A stretch of DNA of 44,764 bases from Candidatus Poribacteria bacterium (GCA_012963885.1 DTUY01000281.1:1-44764); one strand, 5' to 3'; shown: positions 1 through 9,224, numbered from the stretch's first letter. The notes: generated from the letters alone by a model not told the origin. Translations and numbers: made by a program.

Positions 1-120
1 TGCAATGAACAACTTGATTGGGATTTGAAGGGAAATAGATTGGATTTTATCAGTTTTCAGTTCAATAATTGCTCTGAATTTTCCTAATTTTAAAACGAAC
101 TGTGCAAAAACATTTAGAGA

Positions 121-921
121 ATGAAGATTTCAGAGGAAGAATGTCAAATAGGTGAACTCACCGATTCCAATCTGGCAATCGCGCTACGTCTTCTGCGTGA
201 GTCCGGTTATGTAATACTCGAATCGGTTTTACCAAGGAATTTGGTGGAAGAACTTCAAACCGCTTTCAATCAACTCTTAATGCCAAATATGGAAAATCAG
301 CAAAAGGACAGTAATTGGAACCGGCGCGGCGGCTGTCATGCACTGTACGGAATGCCATTCATGCACCCATTGGTGATTGAGAATTCTCTAGGATTACAGA
401 TCATAGAGGAGGCAATGGGAAAAGATATCTGGACTTTATTGCCCTATCATACCAATACTACTTTTCCAGGGGCTGGTATGCAGCATATTCATCGTGATAC
501 ACAGCATCTATTTCCTGAACTGCCTTATGCACTACCGCCGACTATGATAATTCTTCATATTCCCCTGATTGACTTTAATGAAAGTAACGGCAGTACCCAG
601 GTTTGGCCCGGAACCCATTTGATCACTGACATCGATTCGGACGCCAGTCAGTCAGGCCAACTGGAAGAGCGGGCCAAAAGCATGCCATCTGCTCGAATCA
701 ATATGCCAGCGGGATCATTAGTTGTCCGCGATATGCGTGTGTGGCATCGCGGTACACCCAATCGGACACAGACCGTCCGTACCATGACTTCGATTGTCTA
801 CTTTCGGCAGTTACACCGTTTCCCACAACATTTGACTCATCTAGCCTCGATTCCGCAAGCAGCCGTTGATTTAATGTCAGAAAGGGCACAGCACTTGTGC
901 CGTTATAACCCGATCGAGTGA
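121..921 (+). CDS. Phytanoyl-CoA dioxygenase (PhyH) family protein, copy 1
   Basis: This 266-residue protein has the layout of the PhyH branch of Fe(II)/2-oxoglutarate oxygenases, which hydroxylate small molecules in the cytoplasm. The metal triad is visible: the HxD motif is His124-Arg-Asp126 and the distal His is His209 (VWHRG). Arg215 or Arg220 follows at the place where 2-oxoglutarate is normally bound. 'GSTQVWPGTH' (residues 157-166) is the usual strand between the two metal motifs. There is no signal peptide. The only Shine-Dalgarno-like sequence is a weak 'agaga' just before the ATG. Two more PhyH-type genes follow on the same strand, so the three may share a pathway. The family call is firm. 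The substrate cannot be read from the sequence. Confidence 0.9.
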   Translation: MKISEEECQIGELTDSNLAIALRLLRESGYVILESVLPRNLVEELQTAFNQLLMPNMENQQKDSNWNRRGGCHALYGMPFMHPLVIENSLGLQIIEEAMGKDIWTLLPYHTNTTFPGAGMQHIHRDTQHLFPELPYALPPTMIILHIPLIDFNESNGSTQVWPGTHLITDIDSDASQSGQLEERAKSMPSARINMPAGSLVVRDMRVWHRGTPNRTQTVRTMTSIVYFRQLHRFPQHLTHLASIPQAAVDLMSERAQHLCRYNPIE

Positions 922-1019
922 CCTTCCGTCTCTCTTTTTCGCTACTATCTTGGCAGAAATAAAATATAATTTAATCGGATACCGTATTTGGCATTCTGAG
1001 GACAAGCGTACAGGAAAAA

Positions 1020-1940
1020 ATGGCCACAAAAGACAATTCACGGTCTTACCTTATCAACAAAAATTTAGGGCAACCACTACAAAACTATGATCATGAACTT
1101 CCTCAACATAATGCTGATGGGCTACCAATAATTCCCCCTTCAGCAGAACACAAATACAATTTCGACAGAAATGGTTGGATCCTTTTACCTGAGGTGTTAG
1201 CTGGTTCCAAGTTAGAAGAGATGCGCCAGTTCTGTCAGAGACTCCATTTCGAGCCGGAATCGTTACCAGAATATGAACGAACACCGCTGGCTGGTCCAAC
1301 ACAGAAACTTTTTGATCACCCGATTGTTATTGGGATGTTAAACGAATTCATGGCCAACCCATCGCTCTCCAGTCAGGAATGTTATGGATTCAGCTTGGGT
1401 GCTTGTGGCCTATGGTATCGAACAGCGTCAAGCCGCCGCAATCTGGGAAAGAGAGAAAATCGATCCTTTAACCCACATAATGGGAATGGATTGTTTCGTT
1501 TGCCCGGTGATGTTCATTACTATCAGGCTTTCCCTGGCAAAAGTCATAGTCCACATACACGCGTTGTTTGGGAGTTAAATCCAGTCAAGTTTCATCAAGG
1601 CGGCACCATGCTAGTAACCGGCAGCCATAAAGCGGTGTACGCCGCTCCGGATGAGATCCAAGATCCCAATTCGACCGTCTGGACTACTTACCAATGCCCG
1701 GCGGGATCACTATTGATCTTTGCCGAAGCGGTAACTCACAGCGCACATCCATGGACCAATGTGGACAACGATCGGATTGCCCTGCACGGTCTGTATAATC
1801 CAGTAGACAGCGGTTTCGCCGAACCTCTCAAGCCGGATTCAAGGTTGCAGGAAAAGATGCCGCCGATGCGCCAGACACTATTTCGTAATCGGCACGTAAT
1901 TAACAACGTGGTCGGTGCAGATTTTCGAAGGCTTTATTAA
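1020..1940 (+). CDS. PhyH-like protein, copy 2, with an altered metal motif
   Basis: This 306-residue protein belongs to the same superfamily as its two neighbours but is more divergent. The segment 'GGTMLVTGSHKA' (194-205) and the distal motif around His240 (AVTHSAHPW) are recognisable, and Arg252 could be the co-substrate arginine. Where HxD should stand, the best match is His153-Asn154-Gly155 in 'FNPHNGNG', so the acidic ligand is missing, or is supplied elsewhere, for example by Asp164 in 'PGDVHYY'. The protein may be catalytically altered or may bind a ligand without oxidising it. The ATG is preceded by 'cagga' at a suitable distance. The next gene begins 20 bp after the stop, which suggests co-transcription. 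Confidence 0.8.
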   Translation: MATKDNSRSYLINKNLGQPLQNYDHELPQHNADGLPIIPPSAEHKYNFDRNGWILLPEVLAGSKLEEMRQFCQRLHFEPESLPEYERTPLAGPTQKLFDHPIVIGMLNEFMANPSLSSQECYGFSLGACGLWYRTASSRRNLGKRENRSFNPHNGNGLFRLPGDVHYYQAFPGKSHSPHTRVVWELNPVKFHQGGTMLVTGSHKAVYAAPDEIQDPNSTVWTTYQCPAGSLLIFAEAVTHSAHPWTNVDNDRIALHGLYNPVDSGFAEPLKPDSRLQEKMPPMRQTLFRNRHVINNVVGADFRRLY

Positions 1941-1960
1941 GTATGATAAGGTAAAAAAAC

Positions 1961-2764
1961 ATGGACAAACTGCCAGATCTATCCTCCGAATACCCGTTAA
2001 CAAAATCGCAAGTTGAAGCTTATCGTCAAGATGGCCACATCTGTTTATCAGCTGTATGCTCGGCGAAGGAAGTAATTGCCTACCGTCGTGCCATTGCCGA
2101 AACAGCCTACTCTCGGTTCCCTGAAAGAGAGACAGGTGATGTTCCCAATCGCGCTTTCTTGCAGACGCTAAATCTTCGCTATCATAGTCAGGAAGTGTCA
2201 CAATTCGTCTTGGCCAAACGTTTTGCTAAAATCGCAGCCGACCTAATGGGAGTTGATGCCGTGCGAATTTACCATGAGCAGGCCCTATTTAAAGAACCCA
2301 ACGGTGGGATAACAGCTTGGCACCAAGATCAATATTACTGGCCACTCGCAACAGACAATGCGATGGGAATGTGGATGCCACTGGTAGATACCCCTATTGA
2401 AATGGGGCCAATTCAATTCGCTACAGGATCACACCTCAACGGGTTTATGGGACAGTACGCCATCTCGGATTCATCGCAAGATTTCTTTCAACAATTTATT
2501 GAGGAGAAGCGATATCTTTGCTGGCAAGGATCCATGCGTGCAGGAGATGCCACATTTCACAATGGATGGACCATGCATGGTGCTACAGCCAATAAGACGG
2601 AGACCATGCGTGAAGCCATGATTGTAACCTATTATCCTGACGGCACCATGGTCGATGAATTATGCAACCCCAGTCGTTTCTATGATGCTCAGAATTTTCT
2701 CGGCGGCAAGAGGGAGGGAGACTCAGCCGACAGTGAGATGAATCCAGTGCTTTACCAAAGATGA
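1961..2764 (+). CDS. Phytanoyl-CoA dioxygenase (PhyH) family protein, copy 3
   Basis: This 267-residue protein is a textbook PhyH-type Fe(II)/2-oxoglutarate oxygenase. The HxD motif is His121-Gln-Asp123 in 'AWHQDQYYWPL', the distal His is His206 in 'WTMHGA', and Arg217 (MREAM) fits the 2-oxoglutarate-binding arginine. 'GPIQFATGSH' (149-158) is the usual core strand. The 'WHQDQ..W' pattern is common in bacterial members that act on small hydrophilic or osmolyte-like substrates, but the substrate is not known here. 'aaggt' upstream of the ATG can serve as a ribosome binding site. It lies 20 bp behind copy 2 and is probably in the same operon. Confidence 0.92.
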   Translation: MDKLPDLSSEYPLTKSQVEAYRQDGHICLSAVCSAKEVIAYRRAIAETAYSRFPERETGDVPNRAFLQTLNLRYHSQEVSQFVLAKRFAKIAADLMGVDAVRIYHEQALFKEPNGGITAWHQDQYYWPLATDNAMGMWMPLVDTPIEMGPIQFATGSHLNGFMGQYAISDSSQDFFQQFIEEKRYLCWQGSMRAGDATFHNGWTMHGATANKTETMREAMIVTYYPDGTMVDELCNPSRFYDAQNFLGGKREGDSADSEMNPVLYQR

Positions 2765-2910
2765 AAGCATCAGGAAATTACAGAAATAGTTTTAAATCTG
2801 AACTTGGCAAAATTTAACTTCAATTCATCCATATCTTTGATCTATACTATAAATTGCAATCACTACTTTTTCTTGCTATTCATAATCAAATTTGTAATGG
2901 AATTGGAAAC

Positions 2911-3294
2911 ATGAAATTTGGTATCTCTGGCAGTCCAACAAAAAGCATCAAGAAACCTTGGGGTTCGGAAGAGTGGTTAGAACTCAATCAGCACTACTGC
3001 TACAAGATAATTAATATAAATTCCGGACATAGAACAAGCCTACAATATCACCAACATAAAGTTGAAACACTATTTATTAGAAAAGGTGAAGCTAAAGTAC
3101 TGATCGGTGATGAGTGGTTTGACATGTCTGAAGGTGATTATTTCACCATACATCCGGAAACCCAGCATAGAATTTTAGCCAAAACGGATTTAGAGATGCT
3201 TGAGGTATCCACGCCCGAAGTAGACGACGTTATCAGGATTGAGGATGACAGTAACAGACCTAGCGGAAAAATAGACTTTGAGCATCAAAAATAG
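2911..3294 (+). CDS. Small cupin protein, mannose-6-phosphate isomerase-like
   Basis: A single-domain cupin of 127 residues. The opening 'KPWGSEEWLEL' and the metal motif 'SLQYHQHKVETLFI' followed by 'GEAKVLIG' and 'GDYFTIHPETQHR' match the cupin domain at the C-terminus of type II mannose-6-phosphate isomerase/GDP-mannose pyrophosphorylases and similar stand-alone sugar-phosphate cupins. The His-x-His, Glu and later His expected for metal binding are all present. An upstream TTG at 2854 is in frame, but the ATG at 2911, preceded by 'ggaa', gives a normal cupin N-terminus without the odd hydrophobic extension. The role may be sugar-phosphate isomerisation or binding; the substrate is unknown. 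Confidence 0.8.
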   Translation: MKFGISGSPTKSIKKPWGSEEWLELNQHYCYKIININSGHRTSLQYHQHKVETLFIRKGEAKVLIGDEWFDMSEGDYFTIHPETQHRILAKTDLEMLEVSTPEVDDVIRIEDDSNRPSGKIDFEHQK

Positions 3295-3368
3295 AGATTC
3301 CTTCGGCATACTTAATATGCTTAATTTAAGCGGAAACCATTCGAATAATCAATAAAGTCGGAATGTTG

Positions 3369-3397
3369 TTGAAAAAGAACAAAGATTTTTGTAAAAT
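3369..3397 (+). promoter_or_regulatory. Putative sigma-70 promoter for the molybdenum hydroxylase gene
   Basis: TTGAAA (3369-3374) and TAAAAT (3392-3397) are separated by 17 bp. The start codon of the next gene is about 60 nt downstream of the expected transcription start, with a strong 'ggagga' ribosome binding site at 3451-3456. This is a pattern match only. Confidence 0.45.
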
Positions 3398-3465
3398 GAT
3401 GGGGTTAAAGGAAAAAACCTATCAAAACCACACTTCAACTCGAGCTTCATGGAGGAAGATTCATA

Positions 3466-5721
3466 ATGTCCAATGATAAAGAATACAAAGTAATCGGGAC
3501 TCGCCCCATTCGTCATGATGGTGTCGATAAAGTGACTGGTCGAGCCCTCTACGGTGCTGACTTCACAATGGCAGGTTTATTGCACGGTAAGATATTAAGA
3601 AGTCCGCACGCGCATGCACGCATCAAGTCGATTGATACCAGCAAAGCGGAAGCACATGTGGGCGTCAAAGCGGCTGTCACCGCGGCTGACATGCCGGAGG
3701 CGGATGAAGGGGTGGTCGTACTTGGTGAGGGAGGGGCCATAGATATTAAGTTCCTACAGGACAATATTTTAGCTAGTGACAAAGCCCTTTATAAAGGCCA
3801 TGCAGTGGCTGCTGTTGCCGCAACCAATCCACATACTGCCGAAGAGGCAATAGATCTAATCGAAATAGACTACGAGATTTTGCCACCAGTGATGGACGTG
3901 CGTAAGGCAATGGCCGACGGCGCCCCTTTGTTGCATGAGGATCTCAAAACAACCTCGCTCGGAAAAACTTCTGAAAAAGCAAGCAATGTGGCTAAACACC
4001 TCCAGTTTCAGCAGGGAGACATTGAAAAAGGATTTGCTGAAGCAGATGAAGTCGTCGAGAGAGAGTTCAAGACGGCAACCGTCCATCAAGGATACATTGA
4101 ACCACATAATGCAACTGCACTCTACAAATCGGACGGTCATTTAACAATTTGGTGCAGTACGCAGGGTGCATTTGAAGTTCGCGATCAATTGGAAAAGATT
4201 TTGCAGATGCCAGTTTCGGATATCAAAGTTGTGCCAATGGAGATTGGCGGTGGTTTTGGTGGTAAGATCCCTGTTTACCTTGAGCCGGTGGCGGCACTAT
4301 TATCAATGAAAACTTCACAACCCGTTAAGATCTTAATGGATCGGGCTGAGGTGTTTGAAAGTACGGGACCGACAGCTGGATCCTATATCACCGTTAAAAT
4401 GGGTATCAACAAGGATGGGGACATCACCGCCGCTAAAGCGGAACTGATCTATGAGGCAGGTGCTTACCCAGGCGCACTTGTCGATTGCGGAGCACAGTGT
4501 ATTTTCTCTCCATACAGCATTGACAATTTCCTCGTTGATGGGTACGACGTTGTTCTCAATATCCCCAAAACGGCACCCTACCGAGCTCCAGGTGCCACTA
4601 ACGCCGCTATGGCAGAAACCGTAGTCGATGAACTGTGTGAAAAACTGGGCATGGATCCACTGGAGTTTCGAATTAAGAACGGTGCACGAGAGGGAACTCG
4701 GCGTGTTGATGGACCAATCTTTCCCAGAATCGGCCATATCGAAACCGTCGAAGCGGCGAGAGCATATGAACACTACAACACACCACTCGCAGGAAAATAC
4801 CGTGGCCGAGGTGTTGCTTCTGGATTTTGGTTCAATATTGGCTTAAAATCAAGTGTTTCCTTGAACGTTAACTCGGATGGTACAGTTAACCTGATCGAAG
4901 GTTCGACAGATATTGGTGGGACAAGGACGTCAATTGCCATGCAAGCGGCAGAAGTTCTGGGCATCTCTGCCGAAGATATCAACCCATCTGTGGTGGATAC
5001 CGACTCTGTTGGATACACAGGTGTAACTGGCGGTAGCCGAACCACATTTGCCACTGGATACGCCGCTATCGAAGCGGCAAACGACGTTGTTAGGCAAATG
5101 AAAACCTTTGCTGCCAATCTATGGGAAGTTGATGAAAATGAAGTTACTTTTGACAGCGGTACCTTTAGAAACATAAATGGAAAAGTGCACGAAGTCCCCT
5201 TCAAGGATCTGGCAAGCATAATCAGTGATGAAGGTACTCCAATTGTTGGTCGTGGAGCAGTAGATCCCAAAGGTGTTGGCGGTGCCTTTGCCACGCATAT
5301 TGTCGATGTTGAAGTAGATCCGGAGACTGGAAAAGTTGGGATCCTGCGTTACACTGCTGTACAAGATGTAGGAAAAGCAATTCATCCGAGCTATGTTGAA
5401 GGGCAGATACACGGTGGTGCTGTTCAAGGCATAGGCTGGGCTTTGAATGAAGAATATATCTATAATGATGAAGGCCGGATGACAAACTCTAGCTTTCTTG
5501 ACTATCGGATGCCAACCAGCTACGATGTACCAATGATCGAGGTTGTTATCGTTGAAGTACCAAATCCAGGTCATCCATATGGTGTTAGAGGAGTTGGAGA
5601 AGTTCCAATTGTTCCACCGGCTGCAGCAATTGCCAATGCAATCTATGATGCTATCGGTATACGAATGACAGAGCTACCCATGTCTCCTGACCGAATTCTG
5701 GCTGCCATGGGGAAAATCTAA
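3466..5721 (+). CDS. Xanthine dehydrogenase/CO dehydrogenase family molybdopterin-binding subunit
   Basis: This 751-residue protein is a complete molybdenum-cofactor subunit of the xanthine oxidase superfamily (CoxL/XdhB/CutL type), which hydroxylates aldehydes, purines or other heterocycles. The start 'GTRPIRHDGVDKVTGRALYGADF' region, 'GGGFGGK' (261-267), 'YRAPG' (372-376) and the 'TGGSRTT' segment contact the cofactor in this family. The expected catalytic Glu is Glu712 in 'GVRGVGEVP'. The CoxL-type active-site Cys loop is not seen, so CO oxidation is unlikely. The FAD and 2Fe-2S subunits that normally sit beside it are absent on both sides. The ATG has a strong upstream ribosome binding site. 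The substrate is unknown. Confidence 0.92.
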   Translation: MSNDKEYKVIGTRPIRHDGVDKVTGRALYGADFTMAGLLHGKILRSPHAHARIKSIDTSKAEAHVGVKAAVTAADMPEADEGVVVLGEGGAIDIKFLQDNILASDKALYKGHAVAAVAATNPHTAEEAIDLIEIDYEILPPVMDVRKAMADGAPLLHEDLKTTSLGKTSEKASNVAKHLQFQQGDIEKGFAEADEVVEREFKTATVHQGYIEPHNATALYKSDGHLTIWCSTQGAFEVRDQLEKILQMPVSDIKVVPMEIGGGFGGKIPVYLEPVAALLSMKTSQPVKILMDRAEVFESTGPTAGSYITVKMGINKDGDITAAKAELIYEAGAYPGALVDCGAQCIFSPYSIDNFLVDGYDVVLNIPKTAPYRAPGATNAAMAETVVDELCEKLGMDPLEFRIKNGAREGTRRVDGPIFPRIGHIETVEAARAYEHYNTPLAGKYRGRGVASGFWFNIGLKSSVSLNVNSDGTVNLIEGSTDIGGTRTSIAMQAAEVLGISAEDINPSVVDTDSVGYTGVTGGSRTTFATGYAAIEAANDVVRQMKTFAANLWEVDENEVTFDSGTFRNINGKVHEVPFKDLASIISDEGTPIVGRGAVDPKGVGGAFATHIVDVEVDPETGKVGILRYTAVQDVGKAIHPSYVEGQIHGGAVQGIGWALNEEYIYNDEGRMTNSSFLDYRMPTSYDVPMIEVVIVEVPNPGHPYGVRGVGEVPIVPPAAAIANAIYDAIGIRMTELPMSPDRILAAMGKI

Positions 5722-5871
5722 TTTAATTCTGTTGTATCTTGATCCTGCTCTGTCCCAATTTTCATAATTTTAAATTTTGACGGGGTAGGCATGAGGCTAA
5801 TATGGAACTTAGCATTACCCAAAAACCTTTGGTATTCATAGTCACAGATGTCAGCGAAATACATCAAGGAT

Positions 5872-5995
5872 TAGACCTCTTGCATAAGTAGTAAAACTCA
5901 CCAGAATTCTATAGCTGAGAGGCACCTAAATTCATTGAATACGTGGGCTCAAAAATCTTCGAACTTCTATTTCTTTGATTTATGCAAGAGGTCTA
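5872..5995. mobile_element. MITE-like element with perfect 16-bp terminal inverted repeats
   Basis: The arms 'tagacctcttgcataa' (5872-5887) and 'ttatgcaagaggtcta' (5980-5995) are exact reverse complements and enclose 92 bp with no coding capacity. If the outer TA on each side is taken as a target duplication, the true ends are 'gacctcttgcataa', flanked by TA on both sides. This is what a small non-autonomous element leaves behind. No transposase is present and no second copy was seen in the window. A large stem-loop with another role cannot be excluded. Confidence 0.6.
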
Positions 5996-6017
5996 TTGTT
6001 AAAAAAATGATAATCAC

Positions 6018-6047
6018 TTGACGATTTTAACGTTGTTAGTGTATAAT
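6018..6047 (+). promoter_or_regulatory. Strong sigma-70-type promoter upstream of rho
   Basis: TTGACG (6018-6023) and a perfect TATAAT (6042-6047) with an 18-bp spacer form the best promoter match in the window. It lies 23 bp beyond the MITE-like element and points toward rho. Confidence 0.6.
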
Positions 6048-6375
6048 TGGTGTAGCTTTCTGGAGAATTACCCTACCAAATATTCGTAGAGGCTCAAGTA
6101 ATGTTTCATTCCCAACATTTTTGGGATTGGAGCTCTCTTCAAATTATCCGTTCTATTTAATTCAAACTTTCCTTTGTAGAATCCTTATTTTTAAATGCCT
6201 TGGAAGGTATGTGATGTATATTGTTTTTATGTGCGAATTCGAGGCTGTTTTATAACTTCGTAACACTATCAAAAATCAAAAAGCTACGTTTTAGGAAGAA
6301 CCTTTCTTTTTCCAGATATTCACGATTTCAATACCAGAAATTCAGTGGATGGCCTAGCAAAAATCCAATAATCTG
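6048..6375 (+). other. Long rho leader with no gene
   Basis: About 320 nt separate the promoter from the rho start codon, and there is no supportable ORF in it. In other bacteria rho transcripts have long leaders used for autoregulation by Rho-dependent termination, so this leader may act the same way. No clear hairpin with a T-tract and no known riboswitch was recognised. Confidence 0.35.
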
Positions 6376-7767
6376 ATGTTTGGATTGGAAAACAATTTAT
6401 TAATGAAACCTGTGCAGCCCAAACGTAGAAGGAAAACAAAAAATATGCAGGACCTTAACATTGTTGCACTACAAGATATGACAATTGCAGAATTGGGCAG
6501 AATGGCTAAAAGTCTCGGGCTAGCCGGATATAGTGGTCTTCGCAAGCAAGATCTAATTTCATTGATTGTTGAAGCGAAGGCTACCCGAAACGATGGATTA
6601 ATGTTTGGTGGTGGAGTCCTTGAAGTTTTACCTGAAGGCTATGGGTTTCTGAGATCTTACCGTTATAACTATCTGCAAAGTAAAGACGATATTTACGTAT
6701 CCCACTCACAGGTCCGAAAATTCGATCTCCGAACCGGACATATGGTTGAAGGTCAAATTCGGCCACCGAAAAAAACAGGCGATAAGGAAGAACATTACTA
6801 TGCTCTTTTGAAAGTCGAAAAGATAAATGGAGAACCGCCTCAAAATTCAAAAGATAGGATATTGTTTGATAACCTAACACCAATCTATCCTCACGAACAA
6901 CTAAGGCTTGAACACGATCCAAAGGAGTTTGCAACACGTATCCTTGATTTGATATCCCCAATTGGTAAAGGTCAACGAGGAACGATTGTTGCACCACCAT
7001 ATAGCGGAAAAACAACATTGTTGAAGAATATCGCTCAGGGAATTGCTACCAACCATCCAGAAGTATTGTTGATGGTGTTATTAATCGACGAACGCCCTGA
7101 AGAGGTAACTGACGTAAGTCGGGTTGTCAAAGGTGAAGTTGTCAGTTCTACTTTTGATGAACACCCAGAACGTCATGTTGCAGTCGTCGATATGGTAATT
7201 GAAAAAGCCAAGCGCTGGGTTGAGTACGGTAAAGACGTTGTAATTCTTCTGGATAGCATGACCCGTTTTGCTAGAGCATGTAACTTGGTTGTCCCAACGA
7301 GTGGAAAAACATTGACTGGCGGGCTGGACTCTCTAGCCTTTGTCAAACCTCGCAAGTTCTTTGGTGCCGCTCGCAAAATTGAAGAAGGAGGCAGTTTAAC
7401 TATCATTGCCACCGCGCTAATTGATACGGAGAGCCGGGCGGATGACGCTATTTTCGAGGAATTCAAAGGTACCGGAAACATGGAAGTCCATCTTGAAAGA
7501 TCGTTGTTGGACCGCAGTATATTTCCAACAATTAATATATCTCTGTCCAAAACAAGACGTGAGGAATCACTGATGAAACCTGATACCCTGAGAAAAGTGT
7601 GGGTCTTACGCAAGTTCTTGAGCCAGATGGGGGTTGCAGAGTCAATGGAACTACTGTCGGAACAGCTGGATAAGAATCCAACAAACGAAGACTTGCTTGA
7701 AATGATGACATCCAACCCAGATAAATCGGAATCGGTCAATAAGAACTCAGCGCATCGGTGGCGCTAA
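6376..7767 (+). CDS. rho: Transcription termination factor Rho
   Basis: This is a hexameric RNA helicase that terminates transcription. The 463-residue protein shows the Rho N-terminal helix domain (about 34-64), the cold-shock-like RNA-binding domain (about 76-150, with 'GYGFLRS') and the RecA-type ATPase domain. Walker A is at 205-214 ('APPYSGKTTL'), Walker B at 287-293 ('DVVILLD'), and the family signatures 'FFGAARKIEEGGSLTIIATA' and 'FEEFKGTGNME' (360-370) are present. In-frame ATGs at 6403 and 6445 are possible starts; the latter gives a start nearer to most Rho proteins and omits a basic 23-residue extension. It heads a housekeeping run with rpmE and dnaJ. The adjacent rho-rpmE arrangement is common in bacteria. 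Confidence 0.97.
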   Translation: MFGLENNLLMKPVQPKRRRKTKNMQDLNIVALQDMTIAELGRMAKSLGLAGYSGLRKQDLISLIVEAKATRNDGLMFGGGVLEVLPEGYGFLRSYRYNYLQSKDDIYVSHSQVRKFDLRTGHMVEGQIRPPKKTGDKEEHYYALLKVEKINGEPPQNSKDRILFDNLTPIYPHEQLRLEHDPKEFATRILDLISPIGKGQRGTIVAPPYSGKTTLLKNIAQGIATNHPEVLLMVLLIDERPEEVTDVSRVVKGEVVSSTFDEHPERHVAVVDMVIEKAKRWVEYGKDVVILLDSMTRFARACNLVVPTSGKTLTGGLDSLAFVKPRKFFGAARKIEEGGSLTIIATALIDTESRADDAIFEEFKGTGNMEVHLERSLLDRSIFPTINISLSKTRREESLMKPDTLRKVWVLRKFLSQMGVAESMELLSEQLDKNPTNEDLLEMMTSNPDKSESVNKNSAHRWR

Positions 7768-7825
7768 CATGTTTTTTGTAATTTACAATCATGAAATCAG
7801 AAAAATGCTGGAGAAATATTGAATT

Positions 7826-8032
7826 ATGAAACCGAATATTCACCCCAAACTTGTAGAAGCCGAAATAAGGTGTATCTGTGGAACAACTTTTAAAACTATG
7901 TCGAGTAATCCGAAAATGAGTGTGGAAATCTGTTCAAACTGTCATCCATACTACACTGGTCAGCAATCAAAAATCATAGATACTGCAGGACGTGTTGAGC
8001 GCTTCAATCAACGTTATGGCAAAAAGAAGTAA
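7826..8032 (+). CDS. rpmE: 50S ribosomal protein L31 (zinc-binding form)
   Basis: This 68-residue protein is the L31 protein of the large ribosomal subunit. Cys16, Cys18, Cys36 and Cys39 form the zinc site, so this is the zinc-containing (C+) paralogue rather than the zinc-free form made under zinc starvation. The start 'MKPNIHPKL' and the end 'GRVERFNQRYGKKK' are typical. It lies 58 bp downstream of rho and is probably co-transcribed or read from a short spacer promoter. Confidence 0.97.
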   Translation: MKPNIHPKLVEAEIRCICGTTFKTMSSNPKMSVEICSNCHPYYTGQQSKIIDTAGRVERFNQRYGKKK

Positions 8033-8081
8033 AAATAGAAAATACCACTTGCGATTGAGTTAGCAGAACGAGGTATTTCAT

Positions 8082-9224
8082 ATGGCAGAAAAACGCGACT
8101 ATTATGAAGTCTTGGGGACAAACCAATCTGCAGATTTGGATCAAATCAAAAAAGCCTACCGAAAACTTGCCATCAAGTACCATCCTGACAAAAACCCTAA
8201 TGATTCAGAAGCCGAAGGCAAGTTTAAAGAAGCTACTGAAGCCTACGAAGTATTAAGTACACCTGAGAAGCGGCAACGGTATGATCAATTCGGTCATGCT
8301 GGCTTGGAAGGGATGGATATTGGTGGACATAACTTCAGGGGATTTGAAGATATTGTCAACAACATATTTGGTGATTTTGGCGATCTGTTTGGTTTTTCAG
8401 ATTCGCGTCGCGGTCAAGCAGGACCGAAACGTGGACGAAACCTGCAATATGATCTCGAAATTGATCTTGAGGATGTGGTTGAAGGTAAAACTGCTGAGAT
8501 CAACATACCCCGCCTTGAAACTTGTGAAACCTGTAATGGTAGCGGGGCCAAGTCAGGAACCCAACCTCAAGTTTGTCCTGAGTGCACTGGACGTGGCAAA
8601 GTTAGTATGCAAAGTGGGTTTTTCAGTGTTACCCGAACCTGTGCTCGTTGTGGTGGGCAAGGACGTGTTATTCTTAACAGCTGTAAAACCTGCGAGGGTG
8701 AAGGCGTTACGCAGAAGACTCGAAATCTGCGTGTTTCAGTACCGAAGGGCGTTGATACTGGCAACCAGTTAAAGGTCAGTAGAGAGGGAGAATCCGGCGT
8801 GAGTGGAGGGCCGCCCGGAGACCTGATTGTTGTAATTCACGTTAAGTTGCACGAACAGTTCATCAGAGAAGGCAACGATCTAATTACTGCGGTTTGTGTT
8901 ACGTTTACACAGGCTACACTAGGTGTGGAAATTGAGGTGCCAACCATCAATGATGTTGAAAAACTGCAAATACCTTCCGGTACCCAGTTTGGTGATCGTC
9001 TGAGAATTAGTGGTAAAGGTATTCCATACTATAATAGCCGAACCTCTGGCGACTTAATCGTGATTGTCGAAATACAAACACCAAAGAACCTGACTACTCA
9101 GGAAAAAGAATTATTGGAAATTTTTGCCGAGGCACGCGGGGAGCAAATTGAATCTGATGCCAGCAGTATTCTACGTAGAATCGGCGAAAAATTCTTCCAC
9201 CGTAATGCAGATGGGAATAGATAA
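8082..9224 (+). CDS. dnaJ: Chaperone protein DnaJ
   Basis: A full-length 380-residue type I Hsp40 co-chaperone, which delivers clients to DnaK and stimulates its ATPase. The J domain occupies about 1-70 with His34-Pro35-Asp36, followed by a Gly/Phe-rich linker ('[10 protein letters not shown]'). The zinc-finger region has four CxxCxGxG repeats ('CETCNGSG', 'CPECTGRG', 'CARCGGQG', 'CKTCEGEG'), and the substrate-binding C-terminal domain is complete. The start has 'gaggt' upstream. dnaK and grpE are not in the window; here dnaJ lies between rpmE and prmA, and dnaJ-prmA adjacency is seen in several phyla. Confidence 0.97.
   Translation: MAEKRDYYEVLGTNQSADLDQIKKAYRKLAIKYHPDKNPNDSEAEGKFKEATEAYEVLSTPEKRQRYDQFGHAGLEGMDIGGHNFRGFEDIVNNIFGDFGDLFGFSDSRRGQAGPKRGRNLQYDLEIDLEDVVEGKTAEINIPRLETCETCNGSGAKSGTQPQVCPECTGRGKVSMQSGFFSVTRTCARCGGQGRVILNSCKTCEGEGVTQKTRNLRVSVPKGVDTGNQLKVSREGESGVSGGPPGDLIVVIHVKLHEQFIREGNDLITAVCVTFTQATLGVEIEVPTINDVEKLQIPSGTQFGDRLRISGKGIPYYNSRTSGDLIVIVEIQTPKNLTTQEKELLEIFAEARGEQIESDASSILRRIGEKFFHRNADGNR

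Noticed and set aside
2854-2910. In-frame TTG start that would lengthen the cupin by 19 residues
   Set aside because: The added residues match no cupin start, and the ATG at 2911 has a nearby purine-rich site.
3466-5721. Aerobic CO dehydrogenase (CoxL) annotation
   Set aside because: The characteristic CoxL active-site cysteine loop is not seen and coxS/coxM are absent, so only the wider family name is used.
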